DNA of 16,703 nucleotides from assembly GCA_000151295.1 (NCBI GenBank), contig GG745353.1, positions 863,277-879,979 on the forward strand, in the 5' to 3' direction. The position numbers and the translations under genes are program-made. Position 1 is the first letter of the stretch. Every line of letters begins with the position of its first letter. Under the pieces are notes generated by a model. The model was not told the DNA's origin, ran no database searches, and was given only the letters and a program-made list of their open reading frames with translations. Shown piece by piece: positions 15,728 through 16,703 of this stretch. Source of the DNA: Allomyces macrogynus ATCC 38327. Taxonomy: Eukaryota > Blastocladiomycota > Blastocladiomycetes > Blastocladiales > Blastocladiaceae.

Positions 15728-16703
15728 CTACTCCGAATCTAATATGAAACTCTCATGTACTGGGCTTGGACCTAAAGTTTTCCTTTTCAGACCAAAAATG
15801 ACTCGTACTGGGTGAGTATGACGATTTGGACAATTACAACTGTTCTGATGGCATGCCCCACAAAGTTTTTGCACGTCATTGCGTAAACCGAGGCTTTTCA
15901 TCACCTTGAGATTCCACGAAACATTCTTTTTGCGCTCAGTGATATCGCGTGTAGCGTTGATGACAGTTTTGACTTCATCCATTGGTACCGAATCTTGATC
16001 AGATCCAGTAATGTCGAATTTGTTGTTGAGCTCGACATCTTTTAGATAAGATGCGTAAAAATCGTTGCCGTAAGCCAATTCCATGGAGTTTTCTTTGAAA
16101 CTTTTGTGCAGATGCGCAAAAATGGACTTTGGATGTTTTGACATTTCTTCGACAGTTTGCAGGTACTTTCGATTGCTCTTGATGATGACATGCAGAACTT
16201 CATCGCATAACTTTTCCTTTAGTGTGTAGTCGATTTGATCTTCTGCAACGTCATTCAGAAAAGATTGCGAAAGGAAACGGCTTGACATTTCATTGTCCTT
16301 TTCTTCAAACACAATGAGAAAGTTTGATGCACAAATCAAGTTCGTCGTAAACTCTGTCGTTTCCGAGTCTTGGAAAACTTTACGCCCTGAACTTGCACCA
16401 CCATCCAAAAGTGTTCGAAAAACGTCATAACCAAACTTCTTGAAAAACTCGGCTGAAGCGTCTTTGATAAGTCCAATGGCCTTGTCTCGAAGGTAGGCTG
16501 TTGTTCGGCTATCCAGCGAATTGATTTCCATCGAATAAATGTTGTGCAAGCCATGGATATGCTCCAATAGTTCAACACATTTGGTTTTACCGGTACGTGA
16601 GTTGCCGTAAAGGATCAGAATTACACGCCATGTATCCATAGAATTCATGGGGTATAGAGTACGACCATAAAGAAGCATCGACAACTCTTCACGGACTTGA
16701 GCA
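15728..16703 (-). CDS. Superfamily 3 helicase (virus D5-like / Rep-like), N-terminus off window
   Basis: 324 C-terminal residues are visible and the frame is open to the window edge. Numbering from the first visible residue: GRTLYPMNSMDTW (13-25) and Walker A GNSRTGKT (33-40), a combination seen upstream of the ATPase core in D5-like helicases of eukaryotic DNA viruses. A Walker B-like strand IGLIKDAS (76-83) follows, then LLDGGASSGRKVF (98-110), motif C strand LICASN (122-127) and SSRF (140-143) with the likely arginine finger R142. The C-terminus carries a Cys/His cluster (C281, C284, C289, C291, H295, H297) and a basic end. SF3 proteins unwind DNA during replication of viruses and related replicons. 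The gene is AT-richer than the host genes, single-exon as seen, and lies next to iteron-like repeats. It could belong to a polinton-like virus, a nucleocytoviricete relative, or a Rep-encoding element; the N-terminal domain that would decide lies outside. No host cellular role is indicated. Confidence 0.8.
   Translation of the reverse strand, partial: AQVREELSMLLYGRTLYPMNSMDTWRVILILYGNSRTGKTKCVELLEHIHGLHNIYSMEINSLDSRTTAYLRDKAIGLIKDASAEFFKKFGYDVFRTLLDGGASSGRKVFQDSETTEFTTNLICASNFLIVFEEKDNEMSSRFLSQSFLNDVAEDQIDYTLKEKLCDEVLHVIIKSNRKYLQTVEEMSKHPKSIFAHLHKSFKENSMELAYGNDFYASYLKDVELNNKFDITGSDQDSVPMDEVKTVINATRDITERKKNVSWNLKVMKSLGLRNDVQKLCGACHQNSCNCPNRHTHPVRVIFGLKRKTLGPSPVHESFILDSE

Overview
The window looks like nuclear DNA of a GC-rich fungus, probably an early-diverging (zoosporic) lineage. 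The evidence is a single-CAP-Gly coiled-coil protein, a TRF4-type poly(A) polymerase, a P4-ATPase with short (61-73 nt) GT-AG introns carrying CTGAC/CTAAC branch sites, and a fungal-type 2OG-Fe(II) oxygenase relic. The lineage is inferred from gene content and composition, not proven.

Layout. 1-3337 (minus): CAP-Gly microtubule plus-end/dynactin-type protein with a very long coiled coil, running off the left edge. 3338-3748: divergent promoter region. 3749-5923 (plus): non-canonical poly(A) polymerase of the TRF4/PAPD5 type. 5924-6529: nothing recognisable. 6530-7976 (plus): heavily decayed 2OG-Fe(II) oxygenase pseudogene. 7977-8752: no convincing gene. 8753-9691 and 10140-10859 (plus): two tandem paralogues with an N-terminal coiled coil and a C-terminal domain that I recognise as ILEI/FAM3/PANDER-like. 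The first copy is cut by one in-frame TAG. 11056 to about 14660 (minus): P4-type lipid flippase with nine introns, missing its N-terminus and carrying one frameshift.

At about 14650 the character of the DNA changes abruptly. The flippase reading frame ends in an array of 36-37 bp repeats built on a CCGTATG core (14676-14900). Beyond it the DNA is AT-rich to the window end, with almost no coding capacity until a minus-strand superfamily 3 (SF3) helicase at 15728-16703, which runs off the right edge and resembles the helicases of small and large eukaryotic DNA viruses. Between repeats and helicase lie a long imperfect hairpin (15185-15247) and a symmetric set of GGTTACAAA elements around an AT-rich core (15415-15648), the kind of layout expected of a replication origin.

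The most interesting reading is that the right end is part of an endogenous DNA virus or virus-derived replicon (helicase plus candidate origin plus satellite) joined to a host flippase gene. The main competing reading is an assembly join. Several frame breaks (near 70-100, 12932-12944 and perhaps 3661-3760) lie in GC-rich runs, so sequence error must be excluded before calling pseudogenes. By contrast the 2OG relic has too many lesions to be error.
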